From NCBI GenBank assembly GCA_023053545.1, contig JAKZAN010000070.1, forward strand, positions 124,001 to 188,000: 64,000 nucleotides of DNA. Reading direction: 5' to 3'. Under the pieces are notes generated by a model, which saw only the letters and a program-made list of their open reading frames with translations, ran no database searches and was not told where the DNA came from. A program made the position numbers and the translations under genes. Of this stretch, positions 1 through 12,002 are shown piece by piece (within the stretch, counting starts at the first letter, position 1; every line of letters starts with the position of its first letter). This DNA is from Lepidurus packardi. Taxonomy: Eukaryota > Arthropoda > Branchiopoda > Notostraca > Triopsidae.

Positions 1-2254
1 GTGTAAACCAGTTTATACCATTTAGAACCAGTTTAGACCTGTTTACACCGGTATAAACCAGTTTATGAACTCGCTTAAACCAGTTTAGACCTGTGTAAAC
101 CAGTTTAAACCAGTTTGAACTAGTATAAACAAGTTTAAACCAGTTTAAAACAGTTAATAAACTAGTTTAAAGTAGACCAGTTTAAACCAGTTTTAACTAG
201 TATAAACCAGGTTAAACCAGTGTAAAACAGTTAATAAACTAGTTTAAACCAGTTTAGACCTTTTTAGGCCTGGCTTAAACCAGTTTAAGCCAGTTAAAAA
301 AGGTTTAAACCAGTTTATAAACTAGCTTAAACAAGCTTAGACCTGTTAAAAAAAATTTAAACAAGTTTGAACTAGTATAAACCAGTATAAACCAGTTTAG
401 ACTTGTGTAAACCAGTTTATACCATTTAGAACCAGTTTAGACCTGTTTACACCGGTATAAACCAGTTTATGAACTAGCTTAAACCAGTTTAGACCTGTTT
501 ACACCGGTATAAACCAGTTTATGAACTCGCTTAAACCAATTTAGACCTGTGTAAACCAGTTTAAACCATTTTGAACTAGTATAAACAAGTTTAAACCAGT
601 TTAAAACAGTTAATAAACTAGTTTAAACCAGTTTAGACCTGTTTAGGCTTGGTTTAAACCAGTTTAAGCCAGTTAAAAACGTTTTAAACCAGTTTATAAA
701 CTAGTTTGAACAAGTTTAGACCTGTTAAAAAAATTTCAACCAGTTTGAACTAGTATCAAAAAGTTTAAACCAGTTTAGACCTGTGTAAACCAGCTTATAC
801 CAGTTAAAACCAGTTTAGACCTGTTTACACCGGTATAAACCGGTTTATAATCTGGTTTTGACCAGTTTAAACCAGCTTAAGCCAGTTTTAACCGGCTTAA
901 ACCAGTTTGAACTAGTATAAACCAGTTTAAACCAGTTTAGACCTGTGTAAACCAGTTTATACCATTTAGAACCAGTTTAAACCAGTTTAGACCTGTGTAA
1001 ACCAGTTTATACCATTTAGAACCAGTTTGGACCTGTTTACACCGGTGAAAACCAGTTTATAAACTAGCTTAAACCAGTTTAGACCTCTGTAAACCAGTTT
1101 AAACCAGTTTGAACTAGTATAAACAAGTTTAAACCAGTGTAACACAGTTAATAAACTAGTTTAAACCAGTTTAGACCTGTTAAAAAAATTTCAACCAGTT
1201 TGAACTAGTATAAACCAGTTTAGACCAGTTTAGACCTGTGTAAACCAGTTTATACCAGTTAAAACCAGTTTAGACCTGTTTACACCTGTATAAACCAGTT
1301 TATAATCTAGTTTTGACCAGTTTAAACCAGATTAAGCCAGTTTTAACCGGTTTAAACCAGTTTGAACTAGTATAAACCAGTCTATAAACTACCTTAAACC
1401 AGTTTAGACATGAGTAAACCAGTTTTGACATGAGTAGACCAGTCTAAACCAGTTTGAACTAGTATAAACCAGTTTAAACCAGTTTAGACCTGTGTAAACC
1501 AGTTTATGCCATTTAGAACCAGTTTAGACCTTTTTACAAAGGTACTAGCTTAAACCAGTTTAGACCTGTGTAAACCAGTTTAAACCAGTTTGAACTAGTA
1601 TAAACAAGTTTAAACTAGTGTAAAACAGTTAATAAACTAGTTTAAACCAGTTAAGACCTGTTTAGGCCTGGTTTAAACCAGTTTAAGCCAGTTTAAGCCA
1701 GTTAAAAACGTTTTAAACCAGTTTATAAACTAGTTAAAACAAGTTTAGACCTGTTAAAAAAATTTCAACCAGTTTGAACTAGTATAAACCAGTTTAAACC
1801 TTTGTAAACCAGTTTATACCAGTTAAAACCAGTTTAGACCTGTTTACACCGGTATAAACCAGTTTATAATCTAGTTTAAACCAGTTTAAACCAGATTAAG
1901 CCAGTTTTAACCGGTTTAAACCAGTTTGAACTAGTATAAACCAGTTTATAAACTACGTTAAACCAGTTTAGACATGAGTAAACCAGTTTAGACATGAGTA
2001 GACCAGTTTAAACCAGTTTGAACTAGTATAAACCAGGTTAAACCAGTGTAAAACAGTTAATAAACTAGTTTAAACCAGTTTAGACCTTTTTAGGCCTGGT
2101 TTAAACCAGTTTAAGCCAGTTAAAAACGGTTTAAACCAGTTTATAAACTAGCTTAAACAAGCTTAGACCTGTTAAAAAAAATTTAAACAAGTTTGAACTA
2201 GTATAAACCAGTATAAACCAGTTTAGACTTGTGTAAACCAGTTTATACCATTTA
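1..2254. repeat. Decamer satellite array, block 1
   Basis: Tandem satellite made of variants of a roughly 10-bp unit, AAACCAGTTT, including AGACCTGTGT, GAACTAGTAT and ACACCGGTAT. There is no coding content; the open frames across it are low-complexity readings of the repeat. Bases 1 to about 1850 match 7649 to about 9500 at a constant offset of 7,648, sharing private variants such as CAGCTTATACC and AAACCGGTTTATAATC. The block ends abruptly at 2254 within a CCATTTAGA unit where non-LTR coding sequence begins. Confidence 0.95.
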
Positions 2255-4315
2255 GATCTAACGTTTGTTACAACCCAGTGCCTACCCTTCGTCGGACACT
2301 CCATTTTTAAAAGCCCAGATTTTATCAACCAATCGGACCACGAAGCAATTATAATAGAAATATATGTCCATAAGGAATCAATTAAATCATGGATATGGAG
2401 CTATAATAAAGTGGACTGGATTAAATTAAACAATACTCTCAATGAGGAACTGAAAAAAAGTAAAATAAAATATCATGACATATCGGGCCCCGAGGAATTA
2501 GACGACACAGTTAAAAATCTAAGGCAAGCACTACATAAAGCAATGGAACTTAATATCCCCAAAACAAATCTTTCCAAAAGAAAAAATCCCTGGTGGTCCA
2601 AAGAACTAGCAAACCTCAGGAAAGAAACAGCTAAAAGCCTAAGGATTTATAAAAATTCAAGAACTGTACAAGACCAAGCCCGATGGAAAACTATGAGAAA
2701 TTTGTACACAAACAAATGCCGTGTAGCAAAAAATTTATATTGATAACAGAAACTAAAAATTCCTGACAACAGAATACTCTGGGGATTGGATAGAGCAAAC
2801 CGTGAAAAAACAATGAAAAACAGCCTGGAACAACTGTTAAATCAACAAGGGGACGTTTTCGAGGACGAAATTAACAAACTAAATTTTTTGGCGCAAAAGT
2901 TCTTCTCAGCTACTCAAACTTCGAACTATCAGAACGTAAGAAAATGCAATTTCAGAAGACAGCAAAGATATCCAGAAATATCCTGTCGGGAGCTCAAAAC
3001 ACTCGTGCGAGCTTTACCTAATATTAAAGCACCAGGAGATGATGCCATACAGCCTATAGTGTTAAAAAACACCTGGAAAGTAATCGGAAATATAGTGGTA
3101 AATATTTTTAACGCCTCCTTAAAATACTCGTATTTTCCTACCGCCTGGAAAATCGGAAAAGTGCTCCCTGTTCCTAAACCCAAAAAGGCAGACTATAAAA
3201 CACATAAGAGTTTCCGCCCCATAACTATACTTTCCACACTAGGAAAAGTTTTAGAAAAAACGATTGCATTAAGAATATTAGATCATATGGAACAAAAATC
3301 GCTTCTCTCTGACTATCAGTGGGGTTTTCGTCCAAAGAAATCGACCACAGATGCTATGCTTGCCCTGAGTAATCAAATCCTAAATGGATTCGACAAACAT
3401 CAAACTACAACAGCGCTTCTATTGGACATTGAAGGAGCCTTTGATAATGTTAATCATAGAAAGTTAATCCAAATACTGAAAAAGAAAAAGGTTCCAAGTT
3501 ACGTCGCAGATTGGCTTCAAAACTTTTTAGCAGATCGCACAATCTGCGTCCAGCATGGTAACCACAGGAGCCAAACTTTTCATGTCAGCAAAGGACTCCC
3601 TCAAGGATCACCCCTATCACCAATTTTGTTCGTCACATATATAGATGGAGCATTAAAACTTCTCAAAAGCAAACGCATCCGTGTGCAGGCTTTCGCTGAT
3701 GACTTACTTTTAGCTATCAGCGGATCATCTGGGAAAGTGAATATCAGGATGCTTCAAAATGCCCTGAAAGCACTTGAGAAATGGAGTCTTAGTGTTCACC
3801 TCACTTTCAGTCAAAGCAAGACAGAGCTGATACATTTCTCAAAGAAAAGATACCCTGACGATACGCCCCTTACATGGGGTGATATCACCATCATCCCAAG
3901 ACCCCACGTTCGTTATCTTGGCCTCTTATTTGATACAAAGCTATCCTGGAAATCGCATGTTAATCGACTTGCAGCCGAAGGAAATTTTATTATTCTGAAA
4001 ATACGAAACTTGTCCCATAATATTCCAGCTATAAGAACTAACCAGCTGAGATCTCTGCTTTTAGCTACACTTTATTCTAAGATATTTTACGGCCTACCAG
4101 CCTGGTCAAACTTCAAGTTAGAAAAATCCCCCACTTTAAAATACCTTCATCGCCAAGCCTTGTTAATAATATCCGGAGCATTTAAAACGTCTCCAACATC
4201 AACCCTAGAAGTAGAGACTGGAATCCCTCCACTGAAGTTGGCCGTCGAAGAAAGGCTGATTAGATTCGGTTTAACAAGAAATGCAGCAGACCTCCGAAAC
4301 ATGGATCCTCCTCGT
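2255..4315 (+). pseudogene. Non-LTR retrotransposon ORF2 fragment (endonuclease end plus reverse transcriptase), lacks both ends
   Basis: Internal piece of an APE-type non-LTR retrotransposon ORF2, which would nick target DNA and copy its RNA into the nick. The frame is open from the satellite junction at 2255. It starts inside the endonuclease domain (SDH motif near 2330), passes the conserved NPWWSKEL stretch near 2587, then meets two consecutive in-frame stops, TGA TAA, at 2741-2746. It resumes in the same frame through the reverse transcriptase: LLLDIEGAFDN near 3418, GLPQGSPLSP near 3592, FADDL near 3691 and the thumb, then stops at satellite-like sequence near 4315. The N-terminal endonuclease, the C-terminal Cys/His region, the 3' UTR and the A tail are absent. 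By eye roughly half the residues match the ORF2 at 22014-25121, so it is a related but separate family. Losing both ends is not normal 5' truncation. It cannot be functional. Confidence 0.9.
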
Positions 4316-4383
4316 CATTCCTCTTGTTTAGGCTTGTTTAGGCTTGTTTGGACCTGTTTCTCTTGGACCATTCCTCTTGTTTA
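4316..4383. other. Scrambled junction between non-LTR fragment and satellite
   Basis: A 68-bp transition that is neither clean element nor clean satellite. The 15-mer CATTCCTCTTGTTTA occurs at 4316-4330 and again at 4369-4383, and CTTGTTTAGG is repeated head to tail between them. From 4384 the satellite continues normally. Short duplicated templates like this are typical of error-prone end joining. I infer a repair scar rather than a retrotransposition end. Confidence 0.7.
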
Positions 4384-7300
4384 GACCTGTTTAGGCTTGG
4401 TTTAAACCAGTTTAAGCCAGTTAAAAACGTTTTAAACCAGTTTATAAACTAGTTTGAACAAGTTTAGACCTGTTAAAAAAATTTCAACCAGTTTGAACTA
4501 GTATCAAAAAGTTTAAACCAGTTTAGACCTGTGTAAACCAGTTTATACCAGTTAAAACCAGTTTAGACCTGTTTACACCGGTATAAACCAGTTTATAATC
4601 TGGTTTTGACCAGTTTAAACCAGCTTAAGCCAGTTTTAACCGGCTTAAACCAGTTTGAACTAGTATAAACCAGCTTAAACCAGTTTAGACCTGTGTAAAC
4701 CAGTTTAAACCAGTTTGAACTAGTATAAACAAGTTTAAACCAGTGTAACACAGTTAATAAACTAGTTTAAACCAGTTTAGACCTGTTAAAAAAATTTCAA
4801 CCAGTTTGAACTAGTATAAACCAGTTCAGACCAGTTTAGACCTGTGTAAACCAGTTTATACCAGTTAAAACCAGTTTAGACCTGTTTACACCGGTATAAA
4901 CCAGTTTATAATCTAGTTTTGACCAGTTTAAACAAGATTAAGCCAGTTTTAACCGGTTTAAACCAGTTTGAACTAGTATAAACAGTTAATAAACTAGTTT
5001 AAACCAGTTAAGACCTGTGTAAACCAGTTTATACCATTTAGAACCAGTTTAGACCTGTTTACACCGGTATAAGCCAGTTTATATACTAGCTTAAACCAGT
5101 TTAGACCTGTGTAAACCAGTTTAAACCAGTTTGAACTAGTTTAAACCAGTTTGAACTAGTTTAAACAAGTTTAAACCAGTGTAACACAGTTAATAAACTA
5201 GTTTAAACCAGTTTAGACCTGTTAAAAAAATTTAAACCAGTTTGAACTAGTTTATACCAGTTAAAACCAGTTTAGACCTGTTTACACCGGTATAAACCAG
5301 TTTATAATCTAGTTTTAACCAGTTTAAACCAGATTAAGCCAGTTTTAACCGGTTTAAACCAGTTTGAACTAGTATAAACCAGTTTATAAACTACGTTAAA
5401 CCAGTTTAGACATGAGTAAACCAGTTTAGACATGAGTAAACCAGTTTAGACATGAGTAAACCAGTTTAGACATGAGTAGACCAATTTAAACCAGTTTGAA
5501 CTAGTATAAACCAGGTTAAACCAGTGTAAAACAGTTAATAAACTAGTTTAAACCAGTTTAGACCTTTTTAGGCCTGGTTTAAACCAGTTTAAGCCAGTTA
5601 AAAACGGTTTAAACCAGTTTATAAACTAGCTTAAACAAGCTTAGACCTGTTAAAAAAAATTTAAACCAGTTTGAACTAGTATAAACCAGTATAAACCAGT
5701 TTAGACCTGTGTAAACCAGTTTATACCATTTAGAACCAGTTTAGACCTGTTTACACCGGTATAAACCAGTTTATGAACTCGCTTAAACCAGTTTAGACCT
5801 GTGTAAACCAGTTTAAACCAGTTTGAACTAGTATAAACAAGTTTAAACCAGTTTAAAACAGTTAATAAACTAGTTTAAAGTAGACCAGTTTAAACCAGTT
5901 TTAACTAGTATAAACCAGGTTAAACCAGTGTAAAACAGTTAATAAACTAGTTTAAACCAGTTTAGACCTTTTTAGGCCTGGCTTAAACCAGTTTAAGCCA
6001 GTTAAAAAAGGTTTAAACCAGTTTATAAACTAGCTTAAACAAGCTTAGACCTGTTAAAAAGAATTTAAACAAGTTTGAACTAGTATAAACCAGTATAAAC
6101 CAGTTTAGACTTGTGTAAACCAGTTTATACCATTTAGAACCAGTTTAGACCTGTTTACACCGGTATAAACCAGTTTATGAACTAGCTTAAACCAGTTTAG
6201 ACCTGTTTACACCGGTATAAACCAGTTTATGAACTCGCTTAAACCAATTTAGACCTGTGTAAACCAGTTTAAACCATTTTGAACTAGTATAAACAAGTTT
6301 AAACCAGTTTAAAACAGTTAATAAACTAGTTTAAACCAGTTTAGACCTGTTTAGGCTTGGTTTAAACCAGTTTAAGCCAGTTAAAAACGTTTTAAACCAG
6401 TTTATAAACTAGTTTGAACAAGTTTAGACCTGTTAAAAAAATTTCAACCAGTTTGAACTAGTATCAAAAAGTTTAAACCAGTTTAGACCTGTGTAAACCA
6501 GTTTATACCAGTTAAAACCAGTTTAGACCTGTTTACACCGGTATAAACCAGTTTATAATCTGGTTTTGACCAGTTTAAACCAGCTTAAGCCAGTTTTAAC
6601 CGGCTTAAACCAGTTTGAACTAGTATAAACCAGCTTAAACCAGTTTAAACCAGTTTGAACTAGTATAAACAAGTTTAAACCAGTGTAACACAGTTAATAA
6701 ACTAGTTTAAACCAGTTTAGACCTGTTAAAAAAATTTCAACCAGTTTGAACTAGTATAAACCAGTTCAGACCAGTTTAGACCTGTGTAAACCAGTTTATA
6801 CCAGTTAAAACCAGTTTAGACCTGTTTACACCGGTATAAACCAGTTTATAATCTAGTTTTGACCAGTTTAAACAAGATTAAGCCAGTTTTAACCGGTTTA
6901 AACCAGTTTGAACTAGTATAAACAGTTAATAAACTAGTTTAAACCAGTTAAGACCTGTGTAAACCAGTTTATACCATTTAGAACCAGTTTAGACCTGTTT
7001 ACACCGGTATAAGCCAGTTTATATACTAGCTTAAACCAGTTTAGACCTGTGTAAACCAGTTTAAACCAGTTTGAACTAGTTTAAACCAGTTTGAACTAGT
7101 TTAAACAAGTTTAAACCAGTGTAACACAGTTAATAAACTAGTTTAAACCAGTTTAGACCTGTTAAAAAAATTTAAACCAGTTTGAACTAGTTTATACCAG
7201 TTAAAACCAGTTTAGACCTGTTTACACCGGTATAAACCAGTTTATAATCTAGTTTTAACCAGTTTAAACCAGATTAAGCCAGTTTTAACCGGTTTAAACC

Positions 7301-8280
7301 AGTTTGAACTAGTATAAACCAGTTTATAAACTACGTTAAACCAGTTTAGACATGAGTAAACCAGTTTAGACATGAGTAAACCAGTTTAGACATGAGTAAA
7401 CCAGTTTAGACATGAGTAGACCAATTTAAACCAGTTTGAACTAGTATAAACCAGGTTAAACCAGTGTAAAACAGTTAATAAACTAGTTTAAACCAGTTTA
7501 GACCTTTTTAGGCCTGGTTTAAACCAGTTTAAGCCAGTTAAAAACGGTTTAAACCAGTTTATAAACTAGCTTAAACAAGCTTAGACCTGTTAAAAAAAAT
7601 TTAAACCAGTTTGAACTAGTATAAACCAGTATAAACCAGTTTAGACCTGTGTAAACCAGTTTATACCATTTAGAACCAGTTTAGACCTGTTTACACCGGT
7701 ATAAACCAGTTTATGAACTCGCTTAAACCAGTTTAGACCTGTGTAAACCAGTTTAAACCAGTTTGAACTAGTATAAACAAGTTTAAACCAGTTTAAAACA
7801 GTTAATAAACTAGTTTAAAGTAGACCAGTTTAAACCAGTTTTAACTAGTATAAACCAGGTTAAACCAGTGTAAAACAGTTAATAAACTAGTTTAAACCAG
7901 TTTAGACCTTTTTAGGCCTGGCTTAAACCAGTTTAAGCCAGTTAAAAAAGGTTTAAACCAGTTTATAAACTAGCTTAAACAAGCTTAGACCTGTTAAAAA
8001 AAATTTAAACAAGTTTGAACTAGTATAAACCAGTATAAACCAGTTTAGACTTGTGTAAACCAGTTTATACCATTTAGAACCAGTTTAGACCTGTTTACAC
8101 CGGTATAAACCAGTTTATGAACTAGCTTAAACCAGTTTAGACCTGTTTACACCGGTATAAACCAGTTTATGAACTCGCTTAAACCAATTTAGACCTGTGT
8201 AAACCAGTTTAAACCATTTTGAACTAGTATAAACAAGTTTAAACCAGTTTAAAACAGTTAATAAACTAGTTTAAACCAGT
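4381..8280. repeat. 1,940-bp tandem higher-order duplication
   Basis: TTAGACCTGTTTAGGCTTGG occurs at 4381, 6341 and 8281. The second interval is 1,940 bp. The first is 1,960 bp because the first copy has one extra 20-bp pair of decamers near 4680. Other markers agree: AAAGTAGACCAG ends at 5888 and 7828, and a four-fold 20-bp run lies at 5401-5480 and 7341-7420. The two copies are nearly identical to the eye, implying recent unequal exchange or an equivalent duplication. Confidence 0.85.
5401..5480. repeat. Local 20-bp expansion, four copies
   Basis: Four successive copies of CCAGTTTAGACATGAGTAAA, the last changed to end in AGA. Most other places in the window carry two. The same four-copy version is at 7341-7420, carried along by the 1,940-bp duplication. 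Confidence 0.85.
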
Positions 8281-8889
8281 TTAGACCTGTTTAGGCTTGG
8301 TTTAAACCAGTTTAAGCCAGTTAAAAACGTTTTAAACCAGTTTATAAACTAGTTTGAACAAGTTTAGACCTGTTAAAAAAATTTCAACCAGTTTGAACTA
8401 GTATCAAAAAGTTTAAACCAGTTTAGACCTGTGTAAACCAGCTTATACCAGTTAAAACCAGTTTAGACCTGTTTACACCGGTATAAACCGGTTTATAATC
8501 TGGTTTTGACCAGTTTAAACCAGCTTAAGCCAGTTTTAACCGGCTTAAACCAGTTTGAACTAGTATAAACCAGTTTAAACCAGTTTAGACCTGTGTAAAC
8601 CAGTTTATACCATTTAGAACCAGTTTAAACCAGTTTAGACCTGTGTAAACCAGTTTATACCATTTAGAACCAGTTTGGACCTGTTTACACCGGTGAAAAC
8701 CAGTTTATAAACTAGCTTAAACCAGTTTAGACCTCTGTAAACCAGTTTAAACCAGTTTGAACTAGTATAAACAAGTTTAAACCAGTGTAACACAGTTAAT
8801 AAACTAGTTTAAACCAGTTTAGACCTGTTAAAAAAATTTCAACCAGTTTGAACTAGTATAAACCAGTTTAGACCAGTTTAGACCTGTGT

Positions 8890-11070
8890 AAACCAGTTTA
8901 TACCAGTTAAAACCAGTTTAGACCTGTTTACACCTGTATAAACCAGTTTATAATCTAGTTTTGACCAGTTTAAACCAGATTAAGCCAGTTTTAACCGGTT
9001 TAAACCAGTTTGAACTAGTATAAACCAGTCTATAAACTACCTTAAACCAGTTTAGACATGAGTAAACCAGTTTTGACATGAGTAGACCAGTCTAAACCAG
9101 TTTGAACTAGTATAAACCAGTTTAAACCAGTTTAGACCTGTGTAAACCAGTTTATGCCATTTAGAACCAGTTTAGACCTTTTTACAAAGGTACTAGCTTA
9201 AACCAGTTTAGACCTGTGTAAACCAGTTTAAACCAGTTTGAACTAGTATAAACAAGTTTAAACTAGTGTAAAACAGTTAATAAACTAGTTTAAACCAGTT
9301 AAGACCTGTTTAGGCCTGGTTTAAACCAGTTTAAGCCAGTTTAAGCCAGTTAAAAACGTTTTAAACCAGTTTATAAACTAGTTAAAACAAGTTTAGACCT
9401 GTTAAAAAAATTTCAACCAGTTTGAACTAGTATAAACCAGTTTAAACCTTTGTAAACCAGTTTATACCAGTTAAAACCAGTTTAGACCTGTTTAAACCGG
9501 TATAAACCAGTTTATAATCTGGTTTTGACCAGTTTAAACCAGATTAAGCCAGTTTTTACCGGCTTAAACCAGTTTGAACTAGTATAAACCAGTTTAAACC
9601 AGTTTAGACCTGTGTAAACCAGTTTATACCATTTAGAACCAGTTTGGACCTGTTTACACCGGTGTAAACCAGTTTATAAACTAGTTTAAACCAGTTTAGA
9701 CCTGTGTAAACCAGTTTATACCATTTAGAACCAGTTTAAACCAGTTTAGACCTGTGTTAACCAGTTTATACCATTTAGAACCAGTTTAGACCTGTTTACA
9801 CCGGTATAAACCAGTTTATAAACTAGCTTAAACCAGTTTAGACCTGTGTAAACCAGTTTAAACCAGTTTGAACTAGTTTAAACAAGTTTAAACCAGTGTA
9901 ACACAGTTAATAAACTAGTTTAAATCAGTTTAGACCTGTTAAAAAAATTTAAACCAGTTTGAACTAGTTTATACCAGTTAAAACCAGTTTAGACCTGTTT
10001 ACACCTGTATAAACCAGTTTATAATCTAGTTTTGACCAGTTTAAACCAGATTAAGCCAGTTTTAACCGGTTTAAACCAGTTTGAACTAGTATAAACCAGT
10101 CTATAAACTACCTTAAACCAGTTTAGACATGAGTAAACCAGTTTTGACATGAGTAGACCAGTCTAAACCAGTTTGAACTAGTATAAACCAGTTTAAACCA
10201 GTTTAGACCTGTGTAAACCAGTTTATGCCATTTAGAACCAGTTTAGACCTTTTTACAAAGGTACTAGCTTAAACCAGTTTAGACCTGTGTAAACCAGTTT
10301 AAACCAGTTTGAACTAGTATAAACAAGTTTAAACTAGTGTAAAACAGTTAATAAACTAGTTTAAACCAGTTAAGACCTGTTTAGGCCTGGTTTAAACCAG
10401 TTTAAGCCAGTTTAAGCCAGTTAAAAACGTTTTAAACCAGTTTATAAACTAGTTAAAACAAGTTTAGACCTGTTAAAAAAATTTCAACCAGTTTGAACTA
10501 GTATAAACCAGTTTAAACCTTTGTAAACCAGTTTATACCAGTTAAAACCAGTTTAGACCTGTTTAAACCGGTATAAACCAGTTTATAATCTGGTTTTGAC
10601 CAGTTTAAACCAGATTAAGCCAGTTTTTATCGGCTTAAACCAGTTTGAACTAGTATAAACCAGTTTAAACCAGTTTAGACCTGTGTAAACCAGTTTATAC
10701 CATTTAGAACCAGTTTGGACCTGTTTACACCGGTGTAAACCAGTTTATAAACTAGTTTAAACCAGTTTAGACCTGTGTAAACCAGTTTATACCATTTAGA
10801 ACCAGTTTAAACCAGTTTAGACCTGTGTTAACCAGTTTATACCATTTAGAACCAGTTTAGACCTGTTTACACCGGTATAAACCAGTTTATAAACTAGCTT
10901 AAACCAGTTTAGACCTGTGTAAACCAGTTTAAACCAGTTTGAACTAGTTTAAACAAGTTTAAACCAGTGTAACACAGTTAATAAACTAGTTTAAATCAGT
11001 TTAGACCTGTTAAAAAAATTTAAACCAGTTTGAACTAGTTTATACCAGTTAAAACCAGTTTAGACCTGTT
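8890..11070. repeat. 1,071-bp tandem duplication within the satellite
   Basis: Private markers repeat at a constant 1,071-bp offset: ACAAAGGTACTAGC at 9184 and 10255, AGATTAAGCCAGTTTTTA at 9541 and 10612, and ACACCTGTATAAACC at 8930 and 10001. The boundaries are approximate because the satellite is similar to itself everywhere. Confidence 0.8.
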
Positions 11071-11502
11071 TACACCGGTATAAACCAGTTTATAATCTAG
11101 TTTTAACCAGTTTAAACCAGATTAAGCCAGTTTTAACCGGTTTAAACCAGTTTGAACTAGTATAAACCAGTTTATAGACTACGTTAAACCAGTTTAGACA
11201 TGAGTAAACCAGTTTAGACATGAGTAGACCAATTTAAACCAGTTTGAACTAGTATAAACCAGGTTAAACCAGTGTAAAACAGTTAATAAACTAGTTTAAA
11301 CCAGTTTAGACCTGTTTAGGCCTGGTTTAAACCAGTTTAAGCCAGTTAAAAACGTTTTAAACCAGTTTATAAACTAGTTTGAACAAGTTTAGACCTGTTA
11401 AAAAAATTTCAACCAGTTTGAACTAGTATCAACCAGTTTAAACCAGTTTAGACCTGTGTAAACCAGTTTATACCAGTTAAAACCAGTTTAAACCTGTTTA
11501 CA

Positions 11503-11507
11503 CCGGT
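11503..11507. repeat. Target-site duplication CCGGT (left) of minus-strand BEL/Pao
   Basis: CCGGT directly precedes the left LTR and is repeated directly after the right LTR at 18228-18232. The empty site would be the ordinary satellite stretch TTTACACCGGTATAAACC. A 5-bp duplication is usual for BEL/Pao integrases. Confidence 0.9.
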
Positions 11508-11874
11508 TGTTCCGGGCAACCCAGATTAAAATGCCACGCGTATGGCTGCCCACGGAATTAGGGGAAACGAAAACCTTTGGATACTCGGAAACTCTGTTCG
11601 CAACCGTGATTAATATATTATTCCGTATTTCGGTTGCCACGGGGAACAATATGCCACGTACACTGCGATTCAGATCCGTCTCCTTGCTCTTACCAACAAC
11701 AACTCTCTGTATTCTTCCAAAAGGCCCTCCCTTTACATCGCCTCGAGAAAGAAAAAAAACCAAACCGATCGATAAAGGATCAAAAGGAGAAAGTGGAAAC
11801 CGGAGAGAGAGAAATAGTAAACGCAACCGAAAAGAAGAAGAAAACAAAACTCTTTCGGACTTCAGTCCGGAACA
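11508..11874 (-). repeat. 3' LTR of minus-strand BEL/Pao
   Basis: A 367-bp direct repeat of 17861-18227 that begins TGTTCCGG and ends CCGGAACA, giving perfect 8-bp inverted termini and canonical TG...CA ends. One mismatch with its partner is visible (CCTCGAG here). Open frames in either direction across it are not genes. Confidence 0.93.
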
Positions 11875-12002
11875 TAGCCGGCCCTGTTTCTTGAGTGCAA
11901 GTTTTCCTTGACACACGAACAAAAAACACACCTGGAAGCCGCTAATGTAAACAAAAATAATGATTCTACATTTCATTTCTGTAGACGCGGAGTCTCGTCC
12001 TC
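11875..12002 (-). other. 3' untranslated region and polypurine tract of minus-strand BEL/Pao
   Basis: A 128-bp stretch between the integrase frame's stop and the 3' LTR. Read on the minus strand, a purine-rich segment, AAGAAACAGGG, lies just before the LTR and is the best candidate for the plus-strand primer tract. It is not a long uninterrupted purine run, so the exact tract is uncertain. Confidence 0.5.

Larger units (their letters stand above)
4384..11507. repeat. Decamer satellite array, block 2
   Basis: Same satellite and same orientation as block 1. It contains a tandem pair with a 1,940-bp period (4381-8280) and another with a 1,071-bp period (about 8890-11070). Landmark subunits such as CACCGGTATAAACCAG, GACATGAGTAGACC and TTAGGCCTGG recur throughout. 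I see no gene or unique sequence. It ends at 11507 with the left CCGGT target duplication of the minus-strand BEL/Pao element. Confidence 0.95.
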
